Source of the DNA: Micromonospora rifamycinica
GTDB taxonomy: Bacteria > Actinomycetota > Actinomycetes > Mycobacteriales > Micromonosporaceae
Length of the DNA: 64,000 nt
Direction of reading: 5' to 3'
Assembly: GCF_900090265.1 (NCBI RefSeq)
Contig: NZ_LT607752.1
Span: 3,968,001-4,032,000, forward strand
Shown: in pieces, positions 40,869 to 49,939 of the stretch
How positions within the stretch are numbered: position 1 is the first letter of the stretch
How the letters are laid out: each line of letters begins with the position of its first letter
Translations under genes and position numbers: made by a program
Notes under the pieces: model-generated
The model's input: the letters and a program-made list of their open reading frames with translations, nothing else
Database searches by the model: none
What the model was told of the DNA's origin: nothing

Positions 40869-41635
40869 CGTTCCGTCCCCTTCAGGGTGGTTTCCTCGGC
40901 GGTCAGCTCGCGCTGCGGCAGGATCGCCGGGGTGCTGCGGTCGGTCAGCCGGCCGTCGGGCAGCCGGGCCGGGGTGGCCACCGAGGAGGAGGTGGCGAAG
41001 ACACCCGGGCCGGGCTTCGGGCCGGGGTAGTTGCCGGGGCGGAACCGGGCCTTCATGGTGGCGACCTGGTCCATCTTGTCTTCCTTGCGCCGCTCGACGT
41101 GCGCCAGCACCATCGCGCCGATGGCCGCCGTGATCAGCAGCGCGGAGGTCAGCTCGAAGGCGAGGACGTACTTGGTGAAGAGCAGCCGGGCGATGCCCTG
41201 CACGTTGCCCTCCGCGTTGGGCTGCTCCAGCCCGACCGCCGTGACGCCGTCCAGCGCCCGGTACAGGCCGGTGCCGACCAGCCCGGCGAAGCCGAGCCCG
41301 AGCACCACCGCGGCGACCCGCTGGCCGCGCAGCGTCTCGATCAACGAGTCGGAGGCGTCCCGGCCGACCAGCATCAGCACGAACAGGAACAGCATCATGA
41401 TCGCGCCGGTGTAGACGATGATCTGCACCATGCCGATGAACGGCCCGGCCTGGAGTACGTAGAACACGCCCAGGCAGAGCATGGTGAGCACCAGGAACAG
41501 CGCCGAGTGAACCGCGTTGCGCGCCCACACCATGCCGATCGCGCCGATCAGCGCCAGCGGGGCGAGGATCCAGAAGGTGACCTCCTCACCCCCGGACACC
41601 TGGCCCGCCGCAGCGAGCACCGTGGACGTGTTCAT
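40865..41635 (-). CDS. nuoJ: NADH-quinone oxidoreductase subunit J
   Basis: The 256-residue protein carries five membrane helices in the first 180 residues, including the flexible helix 3 block IGMVQIIVYTGAIMMLFLFVLML with its pi-bulge tyrosine-threonine-glycine. A hydrophilic C-terminal tail of about 70 residues rich in Pro/Gly (RPGNYPGPKPGPGVFATSSS) is typical of actinobacterial NuoJ. The ATG overlaps the nuoI stop (ATGA). Its stop begins the junction repeat. Confidence 0.95.
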   Translation of the reverse strand: MNTSTVLAAAGQVSGGEEVTFWILAPLALIGAIGMVWARNAVHSALFLVLTMLCLGVFYVLQAGPFIGMVQIIVYTGAIMMLFLFVLMLVGRDASDSLIETLRGQRVAAVVLGLGFAGLVGTGLYRALDGVTAVGLEQPNAEGNVQGIARLLFTKYVLAFELTSALLITAAIGAMVLAHVERRKEDKMDQVATMKARFRPGNYPGPKPGPGVFATSSSVATPARLPDGRLTDRSTPAILPQRELTAEETTLKGTER

Positions 41636-42270
41636 GCTCCGGCTCCCTTGCCCGCCGCCCGCTGGGCCGCCTGCTCGGCACCCGGGAAGGTCACCCCGGG
41701 GTGCTCCTCGACCCGGTACCGACCGGGGCCCATCGGCGACTGCTCGGCACCGGCCGAGGTGCCCGGGTTGGTCAGCGCGCCGACGTAGTAGTCCTTCTCG
41801 CTGTCACCGAGCCGCATCGGGTGCGGCGGCTGCTCCATACCTTCGAGCAGCGGAGCGAGCAGCTGCTCCTTGGTGAAGATCAGATCCTGCCGGTTGTCCC
41901 GGGCCAGCTCGTACTCGTTGCTCATGGTCAGCGAACGGGTCGGGCAGGCCTCGATGCAGAGCCCGCAGAAGATGCACCGGGCGTAGTTGATCTGGTAGAC
42001 GCTGGCGTACCGCTCACCCGGCGAGAAGCGCTGCTCGTCGGTGTTGTCGCCACCCTCGACGTAGATCGCGTCCGCCGGGCAGGCCCAGGCGCACAGTTCG
42101 CAGCCGATGCACTTCTCCAGGCCGTCCGGGTGCCGGTTGAGGATGTGCCGCCCGTGGTAGCGCGGCGCCGAGACCGGCGGCTTGAACGGGTAGTCGGTGG
42201 TGACGACCTTCCTGAACATGTGCGAGAAGGTGACACCGAAGCCCTTGAACGTTCCGGTGATCGCGCCCAC
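41632..42270 (-). CDS. nuoI: NADH-quinone oxidoreductase subunit I
   Basis: The 212-residue ferredoxin-like peripheral-arm subunit has two complete [4Fe-4S] motifs, CIGCELCAWACP and CIFCGLCIEACP, which hold clusters N6a and N6b. The N-terminal amphipathic helix (GTFKGFGVTFSHMFRKVV) docks on the membrane arm. GTG 42270 with AGGAGG upstream is far better than earlier in-frame starts within nuoH. Only one base separates the nuoH stop from it. Confidence 0.96.
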   Translation of the reverse strand: MGAITGTFKGFGVTFSHMFRKVVTTDYPFKPPVSAPRYHGRHILNRHPDGLEKCIGCELCAWACPADAIYVEGGDNTDEQRFSPGERYASVYQINYARCIFCGLCIEACPTRSLTMSNEYELARDNRQDLIFTKEQLLAPLLEGMEQPPHPMRLGDSEKDYYVGALTNPGTSAGAEQSPMGPGRYRVEEHPGVTFPGAEQAAQRAAGKGAGA

Positions 42271-42271
42271 G

Positions 42272-43621
42272 TCACACCTCCTGAGAGTCGGAGCCGGTGG
42301 CGATGTTGGCCGGCTCCCGCTCGGCGACCACACGCTTGGTGCGCGGGCTCGGCGGTACCTGTAGATCCAGCGGGGGCAGCGGGAAGCTGCCGTACGGCCG
42401 GTTGTCGGCCTGTTCCTGCGGGGTCGGCTTCGGGGCCGGCTTGCGGCTCGGCCACAGCAGCGTCGCCAGCAGCAGCACGCCCGCGCCGATGGCGGTGGCG
42501 AGCAGCCGGTCCCGGGACTGCCAGTCCTCGATGGAACGCAGCCCGGCCAGGACGAGGATCCAGACCAGGTTGATCGGGAGCAGCACCTTCCAGCCGAAGC
42601 GCATGAACTGGTCGTAGCGCAGCCGGGGCAGAGTGCCCCGGAGCCAGACGAAGACGAAGACCAGCATCAGCACCTTGCCGAAGAACCAGAGCATCGGCCA
42701 CCAGCCGGTGTTGGCGTCCGCCCACAGCGTGATCGGCCAGGGTGCCCGCCAGCCGCCGAGGAAGAGCGTCGTGGTGACCGCGGACATGGTCACCATGGCC
42801 ACGTACTCGGAGAGCATGAAGAGCGCGAACTTCAGCGAGCTGTACTCGGTCATGAAGCCGGCGACCAGCTCCGACTCCGCCTCGGGCAGGTCGAACGGTG
42901 CCCGGTTGGTCTCCCCGACGGTGGCGATGAAGAAGATGATGAAGCTGGGCAGCAGCAGGATCGCGTACCAGCCGGGGGCCGGGATCTCGGTGCCGGCGAT
43001 GGTGAGCCGGGTGGCGTCCCCCTGGGCCGCGACGATCCCGCTGGTCGACATGGTGCCGGCGGTCATGAACACCGCGACGATGCTCAGCCCCATCGCGACC
43101 TCATACGAGATCATCTGAGCGCTGGAGCGCAGGCCGCCGAGCAGCGGGTACGTCGAGCCGGAGGCCCAGCCGCCGAGCACGATGCCGTAGACCGCCAGCG
43201 ACGAGCAGGCCAGCAGCACCAGCACCGCCACCGGCACGTCGGTCACCTGCAACGGCGTCCGGTGGCCGAAGATGCTCACCATCGGGCCGAACGGGATCAC
43301 CGACAGCGCGGTGACCGCGCAGACCACGGAGATGACCGGGGCGAAGAAGTAGACCACCTTGTCGGCGGCCTTCGGGAGGATGTCCTCCTTGAAGGCCATC
43401 TTGAGGCCGTCGGCGAGGGTCTGGAGCAGGCCGAACGGGCCGACCTGGTTGGGGCCGGGCCGGACCTGCATGTAGCCGACGACCCGCCGCTCGAACCAGA
43501 CGCCGAGCAGGGTGGCGAGCAGGCCGAAGACGAACGCGAAGACGATCTTGATGAGGACCAGCCACCACGGATCCCGGCCGAAGTCGGCCAGCGTCGGGTC
43601 CTGCGCCAGGAGGGTGTTCAC
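42272..43621 (-). CDS. nuoH: NADH-quinone oxidoreductase subunit H
   Basis: This 449-residue, eight-helix subunit forms the quinone chamber. Conserved blocks are RRVVGYMQVRPGPNQVGPFGLLQTLADGLKMAFKED and NRAPFDLPEAESELVAGFMTEYSS, which carry the acidic funnel residues. The last about 75 residues are a Pro/Arg-rich cytoplasmic tail, longer than in E. coli and common in actinobacteria. GTG 43621 overlaps the nuoG stop (43618-43620). Confidence 0.96.
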   Translation of the reverse strand: MNTLLAQDPTLADFGRDPWWLVLIKIVFAFVFGLLATLLGVWFERRVVGYMQVRPGPNQVGPFGLLQTLADGLKMAFKEDILPKAADKVVYFFAPVISVVCAVTALSVIPFGPMVSIFGHRTPLQVTDVPVAVLVLLACSSLAVYGIVLGGWASGSTYPLLGGLRSSAQMISYEVAMGLSIVAVFMTAGTMSTSGIVAAQGDATRLTIAGTEIPAPGWYAILLLPSFIIFFIATVGETNRAPFDLPEAESELVAGFMTEYSSLKFALFMLSEYVAMVTMSAVTTTLFLGGWRAPWPITLWADANTGWWPMLWFFGKVLMLVFVFVWLRGTLPRLRYDQFMRFGWKVLLPINLVWILVLAGLRSIEDWQSRDRLLATAIGAGVLLLATLLWPSRKPAPKPTPQEQADNRPYGSFPLPPLDLQVPPSPRTKRVVAEREPANIATGSDSQEV

Positions 43622-46044
43622 CGTGCACCTCCGGAGATCCGTACCACCGTGCCGGACGCGGTGCCGAGGCTGCGCCGGACGGTCGAACCGGGCGAGTTGG
43701 TCGGCAGCCAGACAACGCCGTCGGGCATCTCGGTGATGGCCGCCGGCAGGGTGACCGCACCGCGGTCGGTGCCCACCGTGACCGGGTCACCGTCGGCCAC
43801 CCCGAGCGTCTCGGCGGTGCCCTTGCCCAGCCGGACCACCGGCGGACGGGCGGTGCCGGCAAGGTGCTCGTCGCCGTCGGTGAGGCTGCCCAGGTCGACC
43901 AGCTGGTGCCAGGTCGCCAGCACCGCCTCGCCGGCACCCGGCTGGGGCACCGCCCCCGGGGCGACCGACGGGCTGACCGGCCGGTCCGCCCGGGTCGGCG
44001 GCAGCGCGCCCAGCTCCCGGCGGATGCCCGACACGTCACCGGTGCCGAGCCGCACGTCGAGCTGCGCGGCGATCGCGTCCAGCACCCGGGCGTCGGTCAT
44101 CGCGGCGGTGTGCAGCACCGCCTCGAAGGTGCGCAGCCGGCCCTCCCAGTCCAGGAAGCTGCCGGCCTTCTCGACCACCGGGGCCACCGGCAGCACCACG
44201 TCCGCCCGGCGGGCCACCGCCGAGTGGCGCAGCTCCAGGCTGACCAGGAAGGGCACCGCGTCGAGGGCCTGCTCGGCCAGCCTCGGGTCGGCCAGGTCGG
44301 CCGGGTCCACCCCGGCCACCACCAGCGCGCCGAGCTGACCGTTCGCGGCGGCGGCCAGGATCTGGTCGGTGTCCCGACCGGCCTGGCTGGGGATCACCCC
44401 GGCCGGGATGTCCCACGCCTCGCCCAGCTCGGCGCGGGCCGACGGCTCGGTCACCGGACGCCCGCCGGGCAGCAGGTTGGGCAGGCAGCCCGCGTCGACC
44501 GCACCCCGGTCGCCCGCGCGCCGCGGCACCCAGGCCAGCTTCGCGCCGGTACGCCGGGCGACGTCCGCCGCCGCGGAGAGGCCACCGGGCACGCCGGCCA
44601 GCCGCTCGCCCACGAACAGGATCGCGCCCTCGGCGCTCAGCGCCTCGGCCACCGTGTCGTGCTCGGCGAGCACGCTCGCCTCCTCGCCCGGCACCACCCG
44701 GGCCAGCTTGGCCCCGAGCTTCTCCAGGCCCCGGGTGGCGAAGGGGGCGATCGCGTAGACCGTCAGCTTCTTCTTCAGGTACGCCTTGCGCAGCCGCAGG
44801 AAGAGGATCGGGCACTCCTCCTCCGGCTCCAGGCCGACCAGCACCACCGTGGACGCCTTCTCCACGTCGGCGTACGTCACGTCGGTGACCCCGGCGACGG
44901 TGCTGGCCAGGAAGTCGGACTCCTCGCGGGAGACCGGCCGGGCCCGGAAGTCGATGTCGTTGGTGTTCAGGGCGACCCGGGCGAACTTCGCGTACGCGTA
45001 GGCGTCCTCGACGGTCAGCCGGCCGCCGGTCAGCACCGCCGTGCCGCGTCCCTCGTCGCGGGCGGCCCGCAGCCCGTCGGCGGCCCGGGTCAGCGCCTCG
45101 CTCCAGGACGCCTCCCGCAGTTCACCGGACTTCTCGTCGCGGACCAGCGGGGTGGTGAGCCGGTCGAAGGCGCGGGTGTACTGGAAGCCCCACCGCCCCT
45201 TGTCGCAGTTCCACTCCTCGTTGACCTGCGGGTCGTCCCCGGCGAGCCGGCGCAGCACCTTGCCCCGCCGCCAGTCGGTGCGCTGCGCGCAGCCGGCCGA
45301 GCAGTGCTCGCAGACGCTCGGGCTGGAGACCAGGTCGAACGGGCGGGCCCGGAACCGGTACTGCGCCCCGGTGAGCGCCCCGACCGGGCAGATCTGCACG
45401 GTGTTGCCGGAGAAGTACGAGTTGAACGGGACGTCGCCGGAGTCGCCCTCGGCGCCGTACGCGTCGTCCCGGTAGATGTTGATCTCCTCGGCGGACGACC
45501 GGCCCATCAGGTCGATGAACTTGTCGCCGGCGATCTCCTCGGAGAACCGGGTGCAGCGCTGGCAGAGCACGCAGCGCTCCCGGTCCAGCAGCACCTGGGT
45601 GCTGATCTCCATCGGCTTGACGTACTCCCGCTTGTGCTCGTGGAAGCGGGAGTCGGTGCGGCCGGTGGACATCGCCTGGTTCTGCAGCGGGCACTCACCA
45701 CCCTTGTCACACATCGGGCAGTCCAGCGGGTGGTTGACCAGCAGCAGCTCCATCACCCCCTCCTGCGCCTTCTTGGCGACCGGGGAGCTGAGCTGGGTGC
45801 GGACCACCATGCCCTCGGCGACGGTCTGGGTGCAGGAGGCGACCGGCTTACGCTGGCCCTCCACCTCGACCAGACACTGCCGGCAGGCGCCGGCCGGGGC
45901 CAGCAGCGGGTGGTCACAGAACCGGGGGATCTCGGTGCCCAGCTGCTCGGCGACCCGGATCAGCAGCGCCCCCTTGGGGGCGGTGACCTCGACACCGTCG
46001 ATGGTGAGCGTCACGGTCTCGGTCTGCTTGGCTACGTCAGTCAT
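43618..46044 (-). CDS. nuoG: NADH-quinone oxidoreductase subunit G
   Basis: The 808-residue Fe-S/molybdopterin-oxidoreductase-fold subunit carries the [2Fe-2S] ligands in CDHPLLAPAGACRQC, the HC3 cluster in CDKGGECPLQ, two-cluster ligands in CVLCQRC and CPVG, and VCEHCSAGC for the extra N7-type cluster. The remaining 550 residues are the molybdopterin-like fold without cofactor. ATG 46044 is preferred over the longer frame because GGAAGG precedes it and the upstream codons belong to a repeat-derived micro-ORF whose TGA overlaps this ATG. Confidence 0.95.
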   Translation of the reverse strand: MTDVAKQTETVTLTIDGVEVTAPKGALLIRVAEQLGTEIPRFCDHPLLAPAGACRQCLVEVEGQRKPVASCTQTVAEGMVVRTQLSSPVAKKAQEGVMELLLVNHPLDCPMCDKGGECPLQNQAMSTGRTDSRFHEHKREYVKPMEISTQVLLDRERCVLCQRCTRFSEEIAGDKFIDLMGRSSAEEINIYRDDAYGAEGDSGDVPFNSYFSGNTVQICPVGALTGAQYRFRARPFDLVSSPSVCEHCSAGCAQRTDWRRGKVLRRLAGDDPQVNEEWNCDKGRWGFQYTRAFDRLTTPLVRDEKSGELREASWSEALTRAADGLRAARDEGRGTAVLTGGRLTVEDAYAYAKFARVALNTNDIDFRARPVSREESDFLASTVAGVTDVTYADVEKASTVVLVGLEPEEECPILFLRLRKAYLKKKLTVYAIAPFATRGLEKLGAKLARVVPGEEASVLAEHDTVAEALSAEGAILFVGERLAGVPGGLSAAADVARRTGAKLAWVPRRAGDRGAVDAGCLPNLLPGGRPVTEPSARAELGEAWDIPAGVIPSQAGRDTDQILAAAANGQLGALVVAGVDPADLADPRLAEQALDAVPFLVSLELRHSAVARRADVVLPVAPVVEKAGSFLDWEGRLRTFEAVLHTAAMTDARVLDAIAAQLDVRLGTGDVSGIRRELGALPPTRADRPVSPSVAPGAVPQPGAGEAVLATWHQLVDLGSLTDGDEHLAGTARPPVVRLGKGTAETLGVADGDPVTVGTDRGAVTLPAAITEMPDGVVWLPTNSPGSTVRRSLGTASGTVVRISGGAR

Positions 46045-46100
46045 CAGAGTCGCCTTCCCTTCGCGACTGCGGGACTCGCAAGCTCGTTCCTCGCGCTCAT
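46044..46100 (-). repeat. Junction repeat/micro-ORF between nuoF and nuoG
   Basis: ATG 46100 shares its A with the nuoF TGA (TGATG). It opens an 18-codon frame MSARNELASPAVAKGRRL, whose TGA shares its A with the nuoG ATG at 46044 (TGATG). Core bases GAGTCCCGCAGTCGCGAA differ by one base from the consensus. Confidence 0.8.
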
Positions 46101-47416
46101 CAGTGGGCTCCAACCAGAGACTTGTCGGAGAGCTTCGGCGCGGTACGCCCCTCGATGTAGTCGAGGTAGTCCTGCTTGAAGTACTGCAACGACGAGGTCA
46201 CCGAGCTGGTCGCACCGTCACCCAGACCGCAGAACGAGCGGCCGAGGATGTTGTCGCAGGTGTCGAGCAGGGTGTCCAGGTCCTCGTGGGTGCCCTGGCC
46301 GGCGAGGATGCGCCGGTAGACCCGGACCATCCAGTAGTTGCCCTCCCGGCACGGGGTGCACTTGCCGCACGACTCGTGGTGGTAGAACTCCAGCCACCGG
46401 TAGGTCGCGTAGACCGGGCAGTCCTGGTCGGAGAAGATCTGGGTGGCCGTGGTGCCCAGGATCGAGCCGGCCGCCGCCACCCCCTCGAAGTCCAGCGGCA
46501 CGTCCAGGTGCTCGGCGGTGAGCAGCGGGGTCGACGATCCCCCCGGCGTCCAGAACCTGAGCTGGTGACCGGGCTGCATGCCGCCGGCCAGCTCGATCAG
46601 CTCGCGCAGGGTGACGCCCAGGCCGCACTCGAACTGGCCGGGGTTGACGATCCGGCCGGAGAGCGAGTAGATCATCGGCCCGGAGGACTTCTCGGTGCCC
46701 ATCGACTTCCACCAGTCCGCACCGCCCAGCACGATGTACGGCACGCTGGCGATGGTGCCGACATTGTTGACCACCGTCGGGCTGGCGTACAGGCCGTGGG
46801 TGGCCGGGAACGGCGGCCGGAGCCGGGGCTGACCCCGGAACCCCTCCAGCGAGTCGAGCAGCGCCGTCTCCTCGCCGCAGATGTACGCCCCGGCACCCGA
46901 GTGCACCACCAGCTCCAGGTCGAACCCGGTGCCCAGGATGTTGCGGCCGAGGTAGCCCTTGGCCTGCGCCTCGGCCACCGCGTTGCGCAGCCGGCGGGCG
47001 GCGTGCACCGCCTCGCCCCGGATGTAGATGTAGGCCCGGCTGGCCCGGATCGCGTACGAGGCGATGATGACCCCCTCGACCAGCGAGTGCGGGTCGTGGG
47101 TCATCAGCGGCAGGTCCTTGCAGGTGCCCGGCTCGCCCTCGTCGGCGTTGACCACCAGGTAGTGCGGCTTGCCGTCGTTCTGCGGGATGAAGCCCCACTT
47201 CAGGCCGGTGGGGAAGCCCGCGCCACCCCGGCCGCGCAGCCCGGAGTCCTTGATCAGCTGGATCAGGTCGTCCGGGTGGGCCTTGAGGGCCTTGCGCAGC
47301 GCGGCGTAGCCGTCGAGCTTCTCGTAGCCGCCGATCCGCCAGGCGTCCGGGGAGATCCAGCGCCGGGTCAGCACCGGGGTCAGCTTGGCCAGGGTCTCCG
47401 GCCGGGGAGCGGTCAC
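46100..47416 (-). CDS. nuoF: NADH-quinone oxidoreductase subunit F
   Basis: The 438-residue NADH- and FMN-binding subunit has the FMN loop GRGGAGFPTGLKWGF, the NADH-site NADEGEPGTCKD and the N3 [4Fe-4S] ligands in ESCGKCTPCREGN plus a later cysteine in GRSFCGLGD. Electrons enter complex I here. GTG 47416 overlaps the nuoE stop (GTGA). Length and motifs are normal. Confidence 0.97.
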   Translation of the reverse strand: MTAPRPETLAKLTPVLTRRWISPDAWRIGGYEKLDGYAALRKALKAHPDDLIQLIKDSGLRGRGGAGFPTGLKWGFIPQNDGKPHYLVVNADEGEPGTCKDLPLMTHDPHSLVEGVIIASYAIRASRAYIYIRGEAVHAARRLRNAVAEAQAKGYLGRNILGTGFDLELVVHSGAGAYICGEETALLDSLEGFRGQPRLRPPFPATHGLYASPTVVNNVGTIASVPYIVLGGADWWKSMGTEKSSGPMIYSLSGRIVNPGQFECGLGVTLRELIELAGGMQPGHQLRFWTPGGSSTPLLTAEHLDVPLDFEGVAAAGSILGTTATQIFSDQDCPVYATYRWLEFYHHESCGKCTPCREGNYWMVRVYRRILAGQGTHEDLDTLLDTCDNILGRSFCGLGDGATSSVTSSLQYFKQDYLDYIEGRTAPKLSDKSLVGAH

Positions 47417-48501
47417 TTCTGGACCCCCGTCTCACTCGCGGCGGCGGAGCCCGCGCCGGCAGCGTCCGTCTCCGCCTCGGCTTCCTTGAGGTTGCGCTGC
47501 TGCGCCCCGGCCTCGTCGCCGGCGGGCTTGCCGTCACCGGCGGGTGGGTTCGCGGCCACCCCGGCCGCCTGCGCCGCCTGCGCGTCGCGGGACGCCGGCG
47601 GTGCGCCGTCGGTCGGGACCTTGGTGCCGGGGGCGTCCGGCGCGGCGGTCGCCGCGTCGGGCTGCCGGGTCTCGGCGGTACGCACCTGCGGCGACTTGTC
47701 GTCGGGTGCCTTCACGTCCGGCGCGGTGCTGCCGGTGACCTGCTCCGGCTTCGCCGCCGGGGCGGCCTTGTCGGCCTCGGCCTTCGCCTTGGCCTCGGCG
47801 GCGGCCCGGTCGGCCTCGGCCTTGCTGCGGATCGGGGTCTTCGGGTCGTACGTCGGTGCGGTGATGCCATGCTGCTCGGCCAGGCGCAGGCCGCGCAGGG
47901 TGGCCGCACCCGGCCCGCCGTCGGCGACCGCGCCGTCGCGCTCGTCGGCGAACCCGGCGAGCTGGACGGCCATCTCCTTGAGCGTGCAGAGCCGGGCACC
48001 CCGGGTCGGCATCGGCCGGCCCCCGGCGCGCAGCTCGTCGACCACGCCGACCGCGCCCTGCGGGTCCACGCCGTCGAAGAAGTCGTAGTTGACGGTCATC
48101 ACCGGGCCGTAGTCGCACGCCGCCAGGCACTCGGCGTGCTCCAGGGTGATCTTCCCGTCGGCGGTGGTCTCGTCGTGCCCGACGCCCAGGTGCTCGACCA
48201 GGGTGTCGTAGACCTCCTGGCCGCCGAGCACGTTGCACATCGTGTTGGTGCAGACGCTGACCAGGTAGTCACCGGTGGGCCGGCGCTTGTACATGGTGTA
48301 GAAGGTGGCCACCGCACCGACCTGGGCCTTGTTCAGCCCCAGCACCTCGGCGCAGAACGTCACCCCGGCCGGCGAGACGTAGCCCTCCTCGGCCTGCACC
48401 AGGTGCAGCAGCGGCAGCAGCGCCGAGCGGGACCGGTCGGCCGGGTACCGGGCGATGATCTCCCGCGCCCGGACCCGGGTCTCTTCAGTAAACGTCGTCA
48501 T
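47413..48501 (-). CDS. nuoE: NADH-quinone oxidoreductase subunit E with long Ala/Lys-rich C-terminal extension
   Basis: Residues 1-200 are a normal NuoE with the [2Fe-2S] thioredoxin-like domain (ligands in VCTNTMC and ECLAACDYGP). Residues about 215-362 are an added low-complexity tail rich in Ala, Asp, Lys and Pro (KAEADRAAAEAKAKAEADKAAPAAKPEQ... in short blocks). The tail roughly doubles the usual 160-200 residue length and has no predicted fold. ATG 48501 shares its A with the stop of the micro-ORF upstream; a longer in-frame extension to 48630 would translate the junction repeat in another frame and is rejected. Confidence 0.93.
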   Translation of the reverse strand: MTTFTEETRVRAREIIARYPADRSRSALLPLLHLVQAEEGYVSPAGVTFCAEVLGLNKAQVGAVATFYTMYKRRPTGDYLVSVCTNTMCNVLGGQEVYDTLVEHLGVGHDETTADGKITLEHAECLAACDYGPVMTVNYDFFDGVDPQGAVGVVDELRAGGRPMPTRGARLCTLKEMAVQLAGFADERDGAVADGGPGAATLRGLRLAEQHGITAPTYDPKTPIRSKAEADRAAAEAKAKAEADKAAPAAKPEQVTGSTAPDVKAPDDKSPQVRTAETRQPDAATAAPDAPGTKVPTDGAPPASRDAQAAQAAGVAANPPAGDGKPAGDEAGAQQRNLKEAEAETDAAGAGSAAASETGVQK

Positions 48502-48617
48502 CAGAGTCGCCTCCCGTTCGCGACTGGGCATGCCTCGGCCCCCGACTGCGGGGCTCGCTGCGCTCTCTCCTCGCGCGGGCGACTGGGGCTCCGCTTCGCT
48601 GCACTCCTCGCGCTCAT
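48501..48617 (-). repeat. Junction repeat (double copy)/micro-ORF between nuoD and nuoE
   Basis: ATG 48617 overlaps the nuoD stop (ATGA). A 38-codon frame begins MSARSAAKRSPS and ends CPVANGRRL. Its TGA (48503-48501) overlaps the nuoE ATG. The length reflects two partial repeat units in series (GAGCCCC...CGCGAGGAGAGAGCGCAGCG...GAGCCCCGCAGTCG). The end GRRL is shared with the nuoF-nuoG copy. Confidence 0.8.
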
Positions 48618-49939
48618 CGGTCACAACCACCCATCACGGGGTCCAGCGAGGCGCCACCGGCGATCACGTCGGCGATCAGGCCGCCCTCGGCCATGGCCGG
48701 AAGGGCCTGGAGGTTGACGAAGCTCGGCTCCCGGTAGTGCACCCGGTACGGCCGGGTGCCGCCGTCGGAGACCGCGTGCACCCCCAGCTCGCCCCGGGGC
48801 GCCTCGATGCCGACGTACACCTGGCCCGGCGGAACCCGGAAGCCCTCGGTGACCAGCTTGAAGTGGTGGATCAGCGACTCCATCGACTGACCCATGATCT
48901 TGGCGACGTGCTCCAGCGAGTTGCCCATGCCGTCCACGCCGATGGCGAGCTGTGCCGGCCAGGCGATCTTGCGGTCGGCCACCATCACCGGGCCCGGCCG
49001 CAACCGGTCCAGCGCCTGCTCGACCAGCTTGAGCGACTCCCGGATCTCGGCCAGCCGGACCAGGTAACGGCCCCAGACGTCGCCGTCCGGGTGGGTCGGC
49101 ACGTCGAACTCGTAGTTCTCGTAGCCGCAGTAGGGCATGGTCTTGCGCAGGTCCCAGGCGAGGCCGGCAGAGCGCAGCACCGGGCCGGTGACACCGAGCG
49201 CGACACAGGCGGTCACGTCGAGCACCGCGACGCCCTGGGTGCGTTCGGTCCAGATCGGCTGGCCGGAGAGGAGGTCCTCGTACTCCTTGAGCTTCTTCGG
49301 CATCATCTTGAGGAACTCGCGGATCTTGACGATCGCGGCGTCCGGGACGTCCTGGGCCACCCCGCCCGGCCGGACGTACGCGTGGTTCATCCGCAGGCCG
49401 GTGATGGTCTCGAAGATGTCGAGGATGTACTCCCGCTCGCGGAAGCCGTACAGCATGATCGAGATCGCGCCCAGCTCCATGCCGGTGGTGGCCAGCCAGA
49501 CCAGGTGCGAGGAGATCCGGTTCAGCTCCATCATCAGGACCCGGATCGTGGTGGCCCGCTCGGTGATGTCGTCGGTGATGCCGAGCAGCTTCTCCACCGC
49601 GAGGCTGTACGCCGTCTCGTTGAAGATCGGGGCGAGGTAGTCCATCCGGGTCACGAAGGTCGAACCCTGCACCCAGTTGCGGTACTCGATGTTCTTCTCG
49701 ATGCCGGTGTGCAGGTAGCCGACGACCGACCGGGCCTCGCGGACCGTCTCGCCCTCCAGCTCCAGGATCAGCCGCAGCACGCCGTGCGTCGACGGGTGCT
49801 GCGGACCCATGTTCACGACGATCCGCTCGTCGTTGATCGGGTCGGTGCCGGAGACGACCTGGTCCCAGTCTCCACCGGTGACGGTGAAGACCCGGCCCTC
49901 GGTGGTCTCCCGCTCGGTCGCGTAGTTGGACGTGGTCAC
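48614..49939 (-). CDS. nuoD: NADH-quinone oxidoreductase subunit D
   Basis: The 441-residue 49-kDa subunit has NMGPQHPSTHGVLRLILELEGE (Q-site histidine loop), YLHTGIEKNIEYR, and the C-terminal EAPRGELGVHAVSDGG and YRVHYREPSFVNLQAL. It is separate from NuoC, not fused. GTG 49939 overlaps the nuoC stop (GTGA). Its stop forms the start of the double junction repeat. Confidence 0.96.
   Translation of the reverse strand: MTTSNYATERETTEGRVFTVTGGDWDQVVSGTDPINDERIVVNMGPQHPSTHGVLRLILELEGETVREARSVVGYLHTGIEKNIEYRNWVQGSTFVTRMDYLAPIFNETAYSLAVEKLLGITDDITERATTIRVLMMELNRISSHLVWLATTGMELGAISIMLYGFREREYILDIFETITGLRMNHAYVRPGGVAQDVPDAAIVKIREFLKMMPKKLKEYEDLLSGQPIWTERTQGVAVLDVTACVALGVTGPVLRSAGLAWDLRKTMPYCGYENYEFDVPTHPDGDVWGRYLVRLAEIRESLKLVEQALDRLRPGPVMVADRKIAWPAQLAIGVDGMGNSLEHVAKIMGQSMESLIHHFKLVTEGFRVPPGQVYVGIEAPRGELGVHAVSDGGTRPYRVHYREPSFVNLQALPAMAEGGLIADVIAGGASLDPVMGGCDR

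Noticed and set aside
43864..46179. 771-codon plus-strand frame opposite nuoG
   Set aside because: Shadow of nuoG; His/Gly/Arg-rich composition without domains.
48501..48630. Longer nuoE start at 48630
   Set aside because: It would translate the junction repeat in a frame different from the coupled micro-ORF and add an Arg/Glu/Ser-rich leader absent from NuoE; ATG 48501 fits the family.
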